NCBI RefSeq assembly: GCF_004358445.1
Contig: NZ_CP037951.1
Coordinates: 1,971,501 to 2,035,500 of the forward strand
Origin: Parashewanella tropica
GTDB lineage: Bacteria; Pseudomonadota; Gammaproteobacteria; Enterobacterales; Shewanellaceae
Direction of reading: 5' to 3'
DNA: 64,000 bases
Shown here: positions 1 to 8,013 of the stretch, one piece after another
Layout of the letters: every line of letters begins with the position of its first letter
Numbering within the stretch: the stretch's first letter is position 1
Notes under the pieces: model-generated
Told to the model about the DNA's origin: nothing
The model's database searches: none
Seen by the model: only the letters and a program-made list of their open reading frames with translations
Made by a program: the position numbers and the translations under genes

Positions 1-980
1 ACGATATATACCCTATCTAAGAAGGCTTCATTGTTTTTGTTGTTTCTAAAACTTGCCCATTCTGACTCGTTAGAGTGAGCGAGAATGATACCGTTATAAG
101 GTAATGCTGATAAGCCTTCGGTGCCGTTGTAGTTACCTTCTTGTGTGGCCGTTAATAGTGGGTGCAAAACTTTTATTGGCGCCTTAAACATTTCCACGAA
201 TTCCATTAAACCTTGATTCGCTCTACATAAAGCACCTGAATAGGCATAGGCGTCAGCATCATGTTGTGAAAAATGTTCAAGCTGTCTGATATCTACTTTA
301 CCCACCAGCGAAGAAATATCTTGATTGTTTTCGTCCCCCGGCTCTGTTTTGGCTATTGCTATTTGATCCAATATGGATGGATACATTTTTACGACACGGA
401 ATTTTGATAAGTCACCTTCATATTCGTGTAAACGCTTGACTGCCCAAGGAGACATAATGGTCTTTAGATAACGAGTAGGGATGTTATAGGTGTCGCTAAG
501 TAATTTACCGTCTTCATCTGCGGTGAATAAGCTGAATGGGTGGTCATTTACAGGGCTAGGAACACCGTCAGCACTCAACACATAGATTGGTTGCTGTTGC
601 ATTAAGGCTTTCAGCTTTTCAGCCAAGGAGGATTTACCACCACCGACAGGCCCTAATAGATATAAAATTTGCTTAGATTCTTCTAAACCCTGTGCGGCAT
701 GCTTTAGGTAAGCAACAATTTGCTCAATGGCTTCTTCCATGCCATAAAACTCAGAAAAAGCAGGGTAACGCTTAATGACTCGGTTACTGAAGATTCGACT
801 TAAGACCGAATCCTTTGATGTATCTATGAATTCAGGCTCCCCAATGGCTGCGAGTAGCCGCTCTGCAGGTGATGAGTATAGACTTGGATCGTCTTTACAC
901 ATATCGAGAAACGCTTCTAGTGTATATTCTTCATCTCGTTTGTGTTCATATCGTTGTTGAAATTGCTCGAAAATGCTCAT
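1..980 (-). CDS. prkA: PrkA family serine protein kinase (YeaG), N-terminal part
   Basis: The gene runs off the left edge, so only about 326 N-terminal residues are visible. The reading frame starts MSIFEQFQQRYEHKRDEE and carries an AAA-like P-loop, GPVGGGKSS, near residue 110. The last visible residues, AHSNESEWASFRNNKNNEAF, are a hallmark of the PrkA/YeaG family. In enterobacteria YeaG works with YeaH (and often a SpoVR-like YcgB protein) in stationary-phase and nitrogen-starvation responses. Those partners would lie to the left and cannot be seen. The family has an AAA domain followed by a C-terminal kinase-like domain that is cut off here. The start ATG is on the minus strand at 978-980. 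No frameshift is visible in the visible portion. Identity is nearly certain; the physiological role is inferred from the family. Confidence 0.95.
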   Translation of the reverse strand, partial: MSIFEQFQQRYEHKRDEEYTLEAFLDMCKDDPSLYSSPAERLLAAIGEPEFIDTSKDSVLSRIFSNRVIKRYPAFSEFYGMEEAIEQIVAYLKHAAQGLEESKQILYLLGPVGGGKSSLAEKLKALMQQQPIYVLSADGVPSPVNDHPFSLFTADEDGKLLSDTYNIPTRYLKTIMSPWAVKRLHEYEGDLSKFRVVKMYPSILDQIAIAKTEPGDENNQDISSLVGKVDIRQLEHFSQHDADAYAYSGALCRANQGLMEFVEMFKAPIKVLHPLLTATQEGNYNGTEGLSALPYNGIILAHSNESEWASFRNNKNNEAFLDRVYI

Positions 981-1138
981 AGATGCCCCCAGAAGAAAAG
1001 TGAAATGCCTTACACTTTTCAGTCTAGAAGTAAGTTATGGAATTTCCAGAAAATTCAATAAAAACAATAACATTTGCAAATGCAACTGTCTTTGGTTGGT
1101 TTTTTAGATCTATTAATCAAAATTTTTTAGCGGTGTTA

Positions 1139-1621
1139 TTAAGTGGGTGATGATTTCATTTGAGACTCGATGTAATTTTGAATGCCAATTTTATCAATGA
1201 GCCCAAGGTGCTGTTCTAACCAATAAATATGATCCATCTCAGTGTCATCGAGTAATTTTTCCAATAGTTCACGACTGACGAAATCATTCTCATCTTCACA
1301 TACAGAAATGATACCCCTGAGGCTTTCTGCTACTCGCTTTTCAGCTCTTAAGTCATTCTCTAGCATTTGTTTTACATTATTGCCGACATTGATTTTATCT
1401 CTTGATGCTGTGTCAGCTTTACCTTCTAAAAAAATGATTCGTTCAATTAATAATTTAGAGTGTTGTAATTCTTCCTCATATTCATGGGTCAATTTATTAT
1501 GAAGCTTGTTGATTCCCCAGTCTTCATAGAGCTTGGCATGGGCTAGGTACTGATCCATTGATGTGAGTTCAAGCGTTAACTGCTTATTGAGTAAATCAAT
1601 AACTTTCTTTACACCTTGCAT
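1139..1621 (-). CDS. bfr: Bacterioferritin, ferroxidase-type subunit lacking the haem Met
   Basis: A 160-residue ferritin-like four-helix protein, close to the usual 155-160. Using E. coli Bfr numbering, the di-iron ligands are present: E18, E51, H54, E94, and E128/H131 matching E127/H130. Position 52, normally the Met that ligates haem between two subunits, is Leu (the stretch reads EELQHSK). It should therefore oxidise Fe(II) but not hold haem. The gene lies 12 bp after a second bfr gene (1634-2104) on the same strand, probably as one operon. Together the two look like the two-subunit bacterioferritins known from Neisseria and some other proteobacteria, where one subunit oxidises iron and the other binds haem. 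Storage is cytoplasmic; iron release would use Bfd encoded upstream (2422-2616). Confidence 0.93.
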   Translation of the reverse strand: MQGVKKVIDLLNKQLTLELTSMDQYLAHAKLYEDWGINKLHNKLTHEYEEELQHSKLLIERIIFLEGKADTASRDKINVGNNVKQMLENDLRAEKRVAESLRGIISVCEDENDFVSRELLEKLLDDTEMDHIYWLEQHLGLIDKIGIQNYIESQMKSSPT

Positions 1622-1633
1622 AATAGGTTCTCT

Positions 1634-2104
1634 CTATTCTTCTAAATTGGCTTGCAAAAAGTTTTGTATACCAATGTTAGTGATGAGCATTTGCTGAGTC
1701 TCTATCCAATCAACGTAATCTTCTTCATATTCAAGTATTGATTCCATTAACTCTCTTGATACGAAATCTTGCTGCTGTTCGAAAAACTCAATGGTTTGTT
1801 TAAGTAAGGTGACTTGTTCCATTTGTAAGGCTAAGTCACAGCCGAGCATCTCTTCTGTATGTTCGCCAATTCTTAACCTTTCAAGGTGTTGTAGGTTAGG
1901 TAGACCTTCAAGAAATAAAATCCTTTCTATGATTGCATCCGCTTGCTTCATGTCTTCTATCGATTTGGAGTAGGCTTTTTGATTCAATTCTTCTAAACCC
2001 CAGTTTTTATACATTCGAGCATGAAGAAAGTATTGGTTTATAGAGGTCAGCTCTATGGTCAGTATTTTATTCAGAGTTTTTATAATGCCGCGATCAGTTT
2101 TCAT
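1634..2104 (-). CDS. bfr: Bacterioferritin, haem-binding-type subunit with degenerate ferroxidase centre
   Basis: A 156-residue bacterioferritin. The haem-ligating Met52 is kept (SIEDMKQAD). E18 is present, but the other ferroxidase ligands are changed: position 51 is Asp, 54 is Gln, 94 is Gln and 130 is Tyr. The protein probably cannot form a normal di-iron site and likely acts as the haem-carrying partner of the subunit encoded just downstream, giving a mixed 24-mer. The start MKTDRGIIKTLNKILTIELT aligns with the E. coli Bfr N-terminus. It is the first gene of a probable two-gene operon read leftwards. The assignment to bacterioferritin is secure; the division of labour is an inference from residues. 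Confidence 0.93.
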   Translation of the reverse strand: MKTDRGIIKTLNKILTIELTSINQYFLHARMYKNWGLEELNQKAYSKSIEDMKQADAIIERILFLEGLPNLQHLERLRIGEHTEEMLGCDLALQMEQVTLLKQTIEFFEQQQDFVSRELMESILEYEEDYVDWIETQQMLITNIGIQNFLQANLEE

Positions 2105-2421
2105 AATGACAACCTTGGTTCAAAATGTTTGATAGGACTGTGCCACTCATAACTGTTATAAGGCGTTTTTAGATTCCACGCCAAGAACCAATGGATATAA
2201 TCAATATTTGTTGAGTTATAACCAAAAGATATAAACCGTTATACAAATAAAATTGATTGCTGTTTGTTTTAGCTTCAACTTTGTTGTGAATATTTTTGAT
2301 TTAGAGGGTGGGATAGAGGTTTTATTTTTAGGCAGGGGAGGAGTCGAACTTTTAAGTGAGTTGGAATCTTGTCGGTTTGATAAGCTAAGTCTTATTGATG
2401 TTCAGGATAAAAGATTGAAGA
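2105..2421. other. Intergenic region upstream of the bfr pair
   Basis: About 317 bases between the first bfr gene and bfd, both of which read leftwards. It must hold the promoter of the bfr operon and the 3' end of the bfd transcript. I see no clear hairpin terminator and no Fur box as good as the one at 2669. An open frame on the plus strand here runs into the 3' end of bfd and has no recognisable protein; I do not call it. Confidence 0.4.
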
Positions 2422-2616
2422 CTATACCGCTTTGGCGAGATCATAATTAAGATCTTTTGCGCCATCTCGTACCATTCTTGCCGCCAGGTAGATACATTTA
2501 CCGCACTCAGAGCCTAGTTCGTGAGTTTCACGCAAATCTTTAATATGCGTTGCACCATCATCAATCGCTTGCTGTATATCTTTTTCTGTTATGCCATGAC
2601 AAACGCAAACATACAT
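2422..2616 (-). CDS. bfd: Bacterioferritin-associated ferredoxin
   Basis: A 64-residue [2Fe-2S] protein that reduces the haem of bacterioferritin so that stored iron can be released. The cysteine pattern CVC near the N-terminus and CGKC about 32 residues later is that of the Bfd/BFD-like [2Fe-2S] family. I start it at the Met of MYVCVCHGITEKD (codon at 2614-2616), because this is where Bfd proteins begin. The longer open frame would add 18 residues encoded across the Fur box region. It lies upstream of the bfr pair on the same strand, separated by about 320 bp, and a good Fur box sits directly upstream of its start. This suggests expression under iron limitation, as known for bfd in other bacteria. 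Confidence 0.93.
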   Translation of the reverse strand: MYVCVCHGITEKDIQQAIDDGATHIKDLRETHELGSECGKCIYLAARMVRDGAKDLNYDLAKAV

Positions 2617-2668
2617 TTCATCAATCTCTTTTAGCTTTATTTTATATCTACACACGGATGATATAAAC

Positions 2669-2687
2669 AATGCGAATCATTATCAAT
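2669..2687. promoter_or_regulatory. Fur box upstream of bfd
   Basis: Read on the minus strand the site is ATTGATAATGATTCGCATT, a close match to the Fur consensus GATAATGATAATCATTATC, especially its left half. It lies about 53 bp upstream of the bfd start and about 110 bp upstream of the divergent hydrolase gene at 2795, so Fur could control either or both. Derepression of bfd under iron starvation fits its role in iron release. Confidence 0.75.
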
Positions 2688-2794
2688 ATAAAACAGGTTT
2701 GATTTTAGCTAATGGTAAAAAAGTTGACCATGTTCTCAATCTCAACATAGGATTAGGGCGCGCACTAGCTATAAATAAGAAAAAGGATATGGAT

Positions 2795-3763
2795 ATGTTT
2801 TTTATTACTAACCGAACTCCTGAGCAATCCGCTCGTTCTCGTAAAGGACGGCGTATTAGTTTCAATTATCAAAACACGGCAGTTTCGCAATACTTATATT
2901 TTTGCCAGCGTCATGATAAAGATGAATATACAGAGATCTTACACCATGACTTTTTTCAATATTTAAAGTCTTTACCTTCTCAAACTCAGCTTTTGTTTTA
3001 CATTCATGGTTTTAACAACAATATGGAGCCTGATGTTTTCGATAGTGCAGATAAGCTGCAAAATTTAATCAATCAACAATCATCAGAGCTGGTGGAAGTT
3101 ATCCCAATTATTTGGCCATGTGATGATGATTCTGCATTAGCCTTCATTAACGACTATTGGGATGATCAAGATGCTGCCGATGCCAGTGGTCCCGCTTTTT
3201 CTCGATTGTTAGGCAAATTTGAGCAATGGCGCCGTGAAGCTGAGCAGCAAAAGCAACCATGCTTTAAGCGTATGAATATACTGGCACATTCAATGGGAAA
3301 CCGTGTTTTAGTGAATGCCATTGCAGACTGGGCATCAAAATATAATTCGAACAATATGCCCTTATTATTTCGAAATATTTTTATGGTGGCGGCTGATGTT
3401 GATAACCAAATACTTGAAGCCGATAAGCCTGGTCACTATTTGAGTGATGCTGCTCGTAACCTTGTTGTCTATTTTGCTAATGATGACTTGGCTATGCCAG
3501 CCTCTAAGTTAGCCAATTTACGGCATAAAACATTATCTCGCCGAATGGGAATGACAGGCTCTAATGACCTAAGTGAGTTGCCAAAAAATGTTTATGAAGT
3601 CGATTGTGATGACTTTAATAATAAGTTTGACCTGAAAGGGCACAGTTATTTTCTTGATAATAAGCAAGGTGATTTCAGCCCAGTTATTGGACATATGGTT
3701 CAAGCGATCAAAACAGGTCGTATTTCGCCTCCTTTGCGGAGCTATATTCTAGAAGCAAAATGA
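2795..3763 (+). CDS. Alpha/beta hydrolase, DUF900-like
   Basis: About 322 residues of an alpha/beta-hydrolase-fold protein of the DUF900 type (esterase/lipase superfamily). An oxyanion-region motif, YIHGFNNN, is found near residue 70, and the nucleophile elbow AHSMGNRV puts the catalytic Ser at about residue 166. The natural substrate is unknown. I choose the Met of MFFITNRTPEQ at 2795 because an AAGGA ribosome site lies 7 bases before it. Longer frames reach back to a TTG at 2699, close to the Fur box, with no ribosome site. There is no signal peptide, so it is likely cytoplasmic. It is followed 10 bp later by the ABM-like gene, possibly co-transcribed. Confidence 0.8.
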   Translation: MFFITNRTPEQSARSRKGRRISFNYQNTAVSQYLYFCQRHDKDEYTEILHHDFFQYLKSLPSQTQLLFYIHGFNNNMEPDVFDSADKLQNLINQQSSELVEVIPIIWPCDDDSALAFINDYWDDQDAADASGPAFSRLLGKFEQWRREAEQQKQPCFKRMNILAHSMGNRVLVNAIADWASKYNSNNMPLLFRNIFMVAADVDNQILEADKPGHYLSDAARNLVVYFANDDLAMPASKLANLRHKTLSRRMGMTGSNDLSELPKNVYEVDCDDFNNKFDLKGHSYFLDNKQGDFSPVIGHMVQAIKTGRISPPLRSYILEAK

Positions 3764-3773
3764 GAATGATATT

Positions 3774-4103
3774 GTGAGCTTAATTTCTAATACTCCTAAG
3801 CCACCTTACTATGCGGTCATTTTTACTTCATTGCGAACAAACATTGAAGATGGCTATGGTGAGATGGCGAATGAAATGATGGCACTAGCCGCGATTCAAC
3901 CGGGTTTTTTAGGCGTTGAGTCTGCTCGTGAGTCTATTGGCATAACAGTATCGTATTGGGAAAGCTTAGAAGCGATAAAAAACTGGAAAAGTAACCCCGC
4001 ACATCTTCAAGCCCAGAAACTCGGTAAGGATAAATGGTATTCAGCATACACAACTCGAATCGTTAAAGTTGAAAAAGAATACCGTTTCAATGAGTTACTG
4101 TGA
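3774..4103 (+). CDS. Antibiotic biosynthesis monooxygenase (ABM)-like domain protein
   Basis: A 109-residue protein resembling single ABM-domain (dimeric alpha-beta barrel) proteins: a beta strand YYAVIFTSLR, helix-rich middle, QPGFLGVESARE, then SYWESLEAIKNWKSNPAHL, which is the typical 'W-x-s-x-e-a-x-x-x-W' stretch of this family. Such proteins include haem-degrading enzymes and small monooxygenases, but most members have no known substrate. The start is GTG at 3774, ten bases after the stop of the hydrolase, so the two genes may form one transcript. The link to iron (Fur box upstream, bacterioferritin nearby) makes a haem or stress role thinkable but unproven. Confidence 0.75.
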   Translation: MSLISNTPKPPYYAVIFTSLRTNIEDGYGEMANEMMALAAIQPGFLGVESARESIGITVSYWESLEAIKNWKSNPAHLQAQKLGKDKWYSAYTTRIVKVEKEYRFNELL

Positions 4104-4162
4104 ATGAGAACATCTAGACAAACTTGGACTTTACCTTATCTGAATATCATTGCTAAAATATA

Positions 4163-4178
4163 CTGTATAAATAAACAG
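4163..4178. promoter_or_regulatory. LexA (SOS) box of umuDC
   Basis: The site is CTGT-ATAAATAA-ACAG, a perfect match to the CTGT-N8-ACAG LexA consensus. It lies 11 bp before the umuD start codon, so LexA bound here would block transcription until DNA damage triggers LexA cleavage. Confidence 0.92.
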
Positions 4179-4189
4179 TTTGTCGAGAT

Positions 4190-4591
4190 ATGAAGATAAT
4201 TCCCATATTTGCGCAAGCAGGAATAACAGGTTTTGAATCGCCAGCGGCTGAATATTCACAGCTAGCATTAAGTTTGGATGAGCTTTTAATCGAACATCCT
4301 AGTGCGACTTTTATCGGTCGTGCTAGTGGCGATAGCATGCAAGGTGTTGGAATATTCGATAATGATATTTTGATTGTAGATAGGCATGTAAATCGTCGTC
4401 ATATGGATATTGTGGTTGCCAACCTTAATGGAGAGTTTGTTTGTAAAATCTATGATGCCAACCGTAAGCAACTGCTTTCTGCCAATGAGCAATATCAAGC
4501 CGTTAGGATCAATGAATACGATGATTTTTCTATTGAAGGAGTGATCATTCGCTCTATTCGCTGTCATCGTGTTAGTACATTGCTGGGATAA
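4190..4591 (+). CDS. umuD: UmuD: LexA-like self-cleaving subunit of DNA polymerase V
   Basis: A 133-residue S24-family protein. The nucleophile Ser49 lies in ASGDSM and the general base Lys86 in GEFVCK, the Ser-Lys dyad of UmuD. The cleavage point should be before Gly14 in ITGFESPAAEY, matching the E. coli Cys24-Gly25 site. The arm removed on RecA-stimulated cleavage is therefore only about 13 residues, shorter than the E. coli 24. UmuD' then joins UmuC to make the translesion polymerase. It is preceded by a perfect LexA box and followed six bases later by umuC. Confidence 0.95.
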   Translation: MKIIPIFAQAGITGFESPAAEYSQLALSLDELLIEHPSATFIGRASGDSMQGVGIFDNDILIVDRHVNRRHMDIVVANLNGEFVCKIYDANRKQLLSANEQYQAVRINEYDDFSIEGVIIRSIRCHRVSTLLG

Positions 4592-4597
4592 TGCTCC

Positions 4598-5854
4598 ATG
4601 TTTGCACTTGTAGATGCTAATAGCTTTTATTGTTCTGCCGAAACGGTATTCCGACCCGATTGGCGACGAAAACCAATTATTGTATTAAGTAATAACGATG
4701 GTTGTATCGTTGCGGCAAATCGCCTTGCAAAAGAAGCTGGCATTAAAAAATTTATCCCGTATTTTCAAGCTCGTCACCTTTGCGAACAAAAAGGCATTAT
4801 TGTTTGCTCCTCAAATTACGAGTTGTATTCAGATTTATCTGCCAAACTGATGCAAACCATAGGCCGGTTTGCACCTGAACAGCACATTTACTCAATCGAC
4901 GAAACTTTCTTATCTTTTAAAAATAGCTTAAAAGCTATCCCTAATTTGGCTTTGCATGGGCAACAAATCAGAAGAACGGTTTGGAAAGAAACTCGCTTAC
5001 CAGTATGTGTGGGAATCGCGTCAACATTGACCCTTGCCAAACTGGCTAATAACACCGCTAAAAAACACCGAGAGTACAAAGGTGTATGCGTTTTAGACTC
5101 TATAAGTAAAATAAAGACACTATTACAAGTTACGGATATTGAGGATATCTGGGGAATAGGGCGAAAGCTATCTGTAAAACTCAGGATTTTAGGTATTAAT
5201 ACCGCTTACGATCTTGCCAATATGCCAGCAAAGTTGGCCCGAAAACAATTTAGCGTTGAAGTTGAGCGTACCATTAACGAGCTTAATGGCATTGTTTGTA
5301 AACACTGGGATGATGTAAAAGCAGAGAATAGACAAATCTTTTCTACTCGAAGCATGGGTAATCGAATTACTACTAAGACTGAATTGCAGCAAGCGCTTTG
5401 CAAACATGTTGGTATTGCAACGGCTAAAGCACGTAAACAGGGGGCGGGTTGTACTCAAGTATTAGTGTTTGCCCATAGTTCGCCACATGATAAACAGCCA
5501 CGATTCTTCAAACGTTTATTGAGTTTTCCAAGGCCTACAAACTGCACTATGGAAATTTGTACTGCTATATCACAGGTTATTGGACAGATTTTTGAAAATG
5601 ACGTTCGCTATTACAAAGTGGGTATAGGTTTACTTGATCTTCTCGACGTGAAACATCAGCAATTAGATTTATTTAATAAGCCTATGGATAAACCTGAATT
5701 GATGGGAGTGATGGATAGCCTTAATCAACGCTATGGCCGAGATACGGTTTTTGTTTCTGCGCAAGGTACACAAGTAAAGTGGGGAATGCGTCGAAACTTT
5801 TTATCACCTCAATATACCACCAGCTGGAAAGCCGTTCCGCAAATTAGATGTTGA
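4598..5854 (+). CDS. umuC: UmuC: Y-family translesion DNA polymerase V catalytic subunit
   Basis: A 418-residue Y-family polymerase, close to E. coli UmuC (422). The catalytic acidic residues are visible: Asp6 in MFALVDANSF, and Asp101-Glu102 in YSIDETF. The steric and fingers region SNNDGCIVAAN follows the family. The C-terminal part includes the little-finger region and a DUF4113-like tail (YFVS/WGMRRNFLSPQYTT-type ending). It is translated directly after umuD in a two-gene SOS operon. The product extends primers past damaged bases with low fidelity. Confidence 0.96.
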   Translation: MFALVDANSFYCSAETVFRPDWRRKPIIVLSNNDGCIVAANRLAKEAGIKKFIPYFQARHLCEQKGIIVCSSNYELYSDLSAKLMQTIGRFAPEQHIYSIDETFLSFKNSLKAIPNLALHGQQIRRTVWKETRLPVCVGIASTLTLAKLANNTAKKHREYKGVCVLDSISKIKTLLQVTDIEDIWGIGRKLSVKLRILGINTAYDLANMPAKLARKQFSVEVERTINELNGIVCKHWDDVKAENRQIFSTRSMGNRITTKTELQQALCKHVGIATAKARKQGAGCTQVLVFAHSSPHDKQPRFFKRLLSFPRPTNCTMEICTAISQVIGQIFENDVRYYKVGIGLLDLLDVKHQQLDLFNKPMDKPELMGVMDSLNQRYGRDTVFVSAQGTQVKWGMRRNFLSPQYTTSWKAVPQIRC

Positions 5855-6008
5855 TTTGTGATTGCGTTAATCAGTAATTGTTAGCAAAATGTAATGCTGC
5901 TGGTCTGATTTTAAGATAGTATCGAAATCCTAACGTGAAAACTGCGTATCTAGAAGTTATTTCAACTCAATTAAATGTACTGCTAAATCACTTAGGAATC
6001 CTGTAGTA

Positions 6009-6548
6009 ATGGAACCAAATTACAGTAAATATAGCCTAGAAGAACTATATGATGTTGAAGCCAATATAGATTCAAGTAAGTATCCTGAGAGGCTGAAAAG
6101 GATTAAAGATGAAATACAATTGAGAAAGCCTGTACTTTTGGCCAATAAACAAAAAGCTCCCCTAGTAGATGTTAAAGATGCAGGAGTACACTTAACCATT
6201 TTTAATTATGATGAAAATGGCTTTGAACTTAAGCTATCTGTCACATATAACTTTCTGATTACATACCAAAAAACTTGGTACGAGATACGACTTACTTCCG
6301 AACAATTCAGTGACTTGGTTTATTGCCTTAAAAACGGTATCAAATCGTGGCATGGGAGCGGTGATTTATGGGGGGCAAGTAAAATATTCGTAAATGAACA
6401 AAGTTCCCCCTTTCAAAAAAGAGATATTCGTTTATATAGGAGGTGGTTTATTCTTGGCTTCTGTATCGTGCCTTCGACTTTATCCAGTGTGATCTTGCAA
6501 GCGCTATATAAAGTCGAGGAGCAGCAAGAAGCTCTACAGGGCAGCTAG
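6009..6548 (+). CDS. Hypothetical protein with conserved N-terminal 'YSLEELYDV' segment
   Basis: A 179-residue protein I do not recognise by name. The N-terminus (YSKYSLEELYDVEANIDSSK followed by YPER) resembles a short helical segment seen at the start of many marine gammaproteobacterial hypothetical proteins. The middle looks beta-rich and the end has a hydrophobic stretch, RWFILGFCIVPSTLSSVILQ, that could be a weak membrane contact. It opens the accessory run of small plus-strand genes. There are about 150 bp of non-coding sequence before it and 200 bp after it. Confidence 0.6.
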   Translation: MEPNYSKYSLEELYDVEANIDSSKYPERLKRIKDEIQLRKPVLLANKQKAPLVDVKDAGVHLTIFNYDENGFELKLSVTYNFLITYQKTWYEIRLTSEQFSDLVYCLKNGIKSWHGSGDLWGASKIFVNEQSSPFQKRDIRLYRRWFILGFCIVPSTLSSVILQALYKVEEQQEALQGS

Positions 6549-6748
6549 GTATGTCTGATACCCTAATAATTCGTAAGCAACTCTGCAGATATTCAATTAC
6601 TCAAAGGAGCAGGATTGGAAAGAGAATTTTTGGAGTGACGCATAATATTTAACTTCGTCATTGTTTTGCAATGGGTTAGCTAAGCACCCTATATATCCGT
6701 TAATTTGGCTTTGCGTGACTAAATCAACTTACATTATAGGTACATCTA

Positions 6749-7105
6749 ATGAAAGAAAGTACGAAAATCCACTATTTAGAAGTAGTAACTTCTGACGCTG
6801 AGCAGGTTTGTTCGTTGTATTCAAAATCTTTAAACATCTTATTTAGTGACGTTATACCTGAATTGGGAAATGCTAGAACAGCTACTCTTTCGAATGGTAG
6901 CCTACTAGGTATTCGAGCACCAATGCACGATGCTGAAGAACCCACAACTCGTCCTTATTATCTTACTGACGATATTGAATTGGCTGTCAGTGAAGCGGAA
7001 AAATTAGGTGCAGATGTCATGGTTCCTCCAATGGATATTCCTGAACGAGGTAAATGTGCGATTGTGCTGTTTGGCACTATTCAAAGTGGTTTTTGGCAAG
7101 TTTAA
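6749..7105 (+). CDS. VOC (glyoxalase/bleomycin-resistance) superfamily protein
   Basis: A 118-residue single-module VOC protein. It starts HYLEVVTSDAEQVCSLYSKS, typical of the first beta strand and helix of the fold, and continues with the repeated strand-helix pattern ending in DVMVPPMDIPERGKCAIVLF. The family binds a metal and acts on small molecules (lyases, dioxygenases, resistance proteins). The substrate here cannot be read from sequence. It is an isolated gene in the accessory run with its own spacer on each side. Confidence 0.78.
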   Translation: MKESTKIHYLEVVTSDAEQVCSLYSKSLNILFSDVIPELGNARTATLSNGSLLGIRAPMHDAEEPTTRPYYLTDDIELAVSEAEKLGADVMVPPMDIPERGKCAIVLFGTIQSGFWQV

Positions 7106-7164
7106 ATAACATAGTCATGTGGTAAGTTTTTCAAAAAGATGTTACCAAACGTATAGAGTAAACT

Positions 7165-7722
7165 ATGAGCGCCATATTACCTGATAAGAAGCTTTCAAAT
7201 AATACAAAGCTAGAAAAAGCATTTATTGAACTTGGTTGTAATTCTTTTCACAAGTCTTGTGAATACGTCAGCAACATTCCTTATGGACGAACGACTAAAA
7301 GTGATGACTGGAGTCTCGTTCTTATTGAAAATAGAGGTACTTGCAGTACAAAGCATGCGCTATTGAAGTCACTTGCTGACGAATTAAACCTCGATATTCA
7401 ACTGACAGTTGGTATATACCCGATGAGGGAGTCCAATACACTAGGTGTAGGTAGTGTTCTGCAAAATACTGATTTTGAATACATACCAGAAGCTCATTGT
7501 TATCTAACATTTCAAGGTGAACGTTTTGATTTTACCCGCGCTAACTGTGAAGCAGAAGAGCCTATAAATACCTTTTTTCAGGAAACAGAAATACAGCCCG
7601 ACGAAGTTGGTCACCGAAAAAAAGAAATCCATAAGACATTCATTAAAAAACACTTTCCTAAAAAGGGTTTTGAAGAGGTTTGGTTGATAAGAGAGAAATG
7701 CATTTTTGCATTAAGTACCTGA
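7165..7722 (+). CDS. Transglutaminase-like cysteine hydrolase fold protein
   Basis: A 185-residue protein of unknown function. A plausible transglutaminase-like triad is visible: Cys60 in RGTCSTKHALL, His111 in PEAHCYLTF, and Asp122 in GERFDFTRA. The spacing and the surrounding residues (Cys at the start of a helix, His and Asp on adjacent strands) are as in the transglutaminase-like superfamily, which includes proteases and amidases. No signal peptide is present. It sits 59 bp after the VOC gene and 28 bp before the next small gene. Confidence 0.65.
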   Translation: MSAILPDKKLSNNTKLEKAFIELGCNSFHKSCEYVSNIPYGRTTKSDDWSLVLIENRGTCSTKHALLKSLADELNLDIQLTVGIYPMRESNTLGVGSVLQNTDFEYIPEAHCYLTFQGERFDFTRANCEAEEPINTFFQETEIQPDEVGHRKKEIHKTFIKKHFPKKGFEEVWLIREKCIFALST

Positions 7723-7750
7723 CAAATAAATAAACTGAGGCCTATAAATT

Positions 7751-7987
7751 ATGAGGCATGAGCTGTGGGTTGAACCAGATGGCTTAGATACATTTTGTTT
7801 AAGTGGCGAGCATGGCGATGATGCTAGAGATTTGTTGGAACCCGGCTCCAAGCTTGTCTGGACGTGTAAGGCAAATAGTCACTTCGAAGCAATGACAAAA
7901 TACTATAAATTTCGTGATTGGGGAGAATACCATACAGATTACCCTGAGCATGACAAAAAAACATATAAAGAATTAGGCTATGAATAA
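7751..7987 (+). CDS. Small conserved-looking hypothetical protein
   Basis: A 78-residue acidic protein starting MRHELWVEPDGLDTFCLSG and ending in a stretch rich in Tyr, Asp and Glu. The look is of a small soluble single-domain protein; I recall similar short proteins in many proteobacteria but cannot assign a function. It is preceded by CTGAGG, a fair ribosome site, 28 bp after the transglutaminase-like gene, so the two are probably co-transcribed. Confidence 0.6.
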   Translation: MRHELWVEPDGLDTFCLSGEHGDDARDLLEPGSKLVWTCKANSHFEAMTKYYKFRDWGEYHTDYPEHDKKTYKELGYE

Positions 7988-8013
7988 TTTCGTAGAACAG
8001 GTAGATATTAGAT

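Noticed and set aside
2253-2450. 65-codon plus-strand open frame between the bfr and bfd genes
   Set aside because: It overlaps the 3' end of bfd on the other strand, has no family resemblance and no clear ribosome site.
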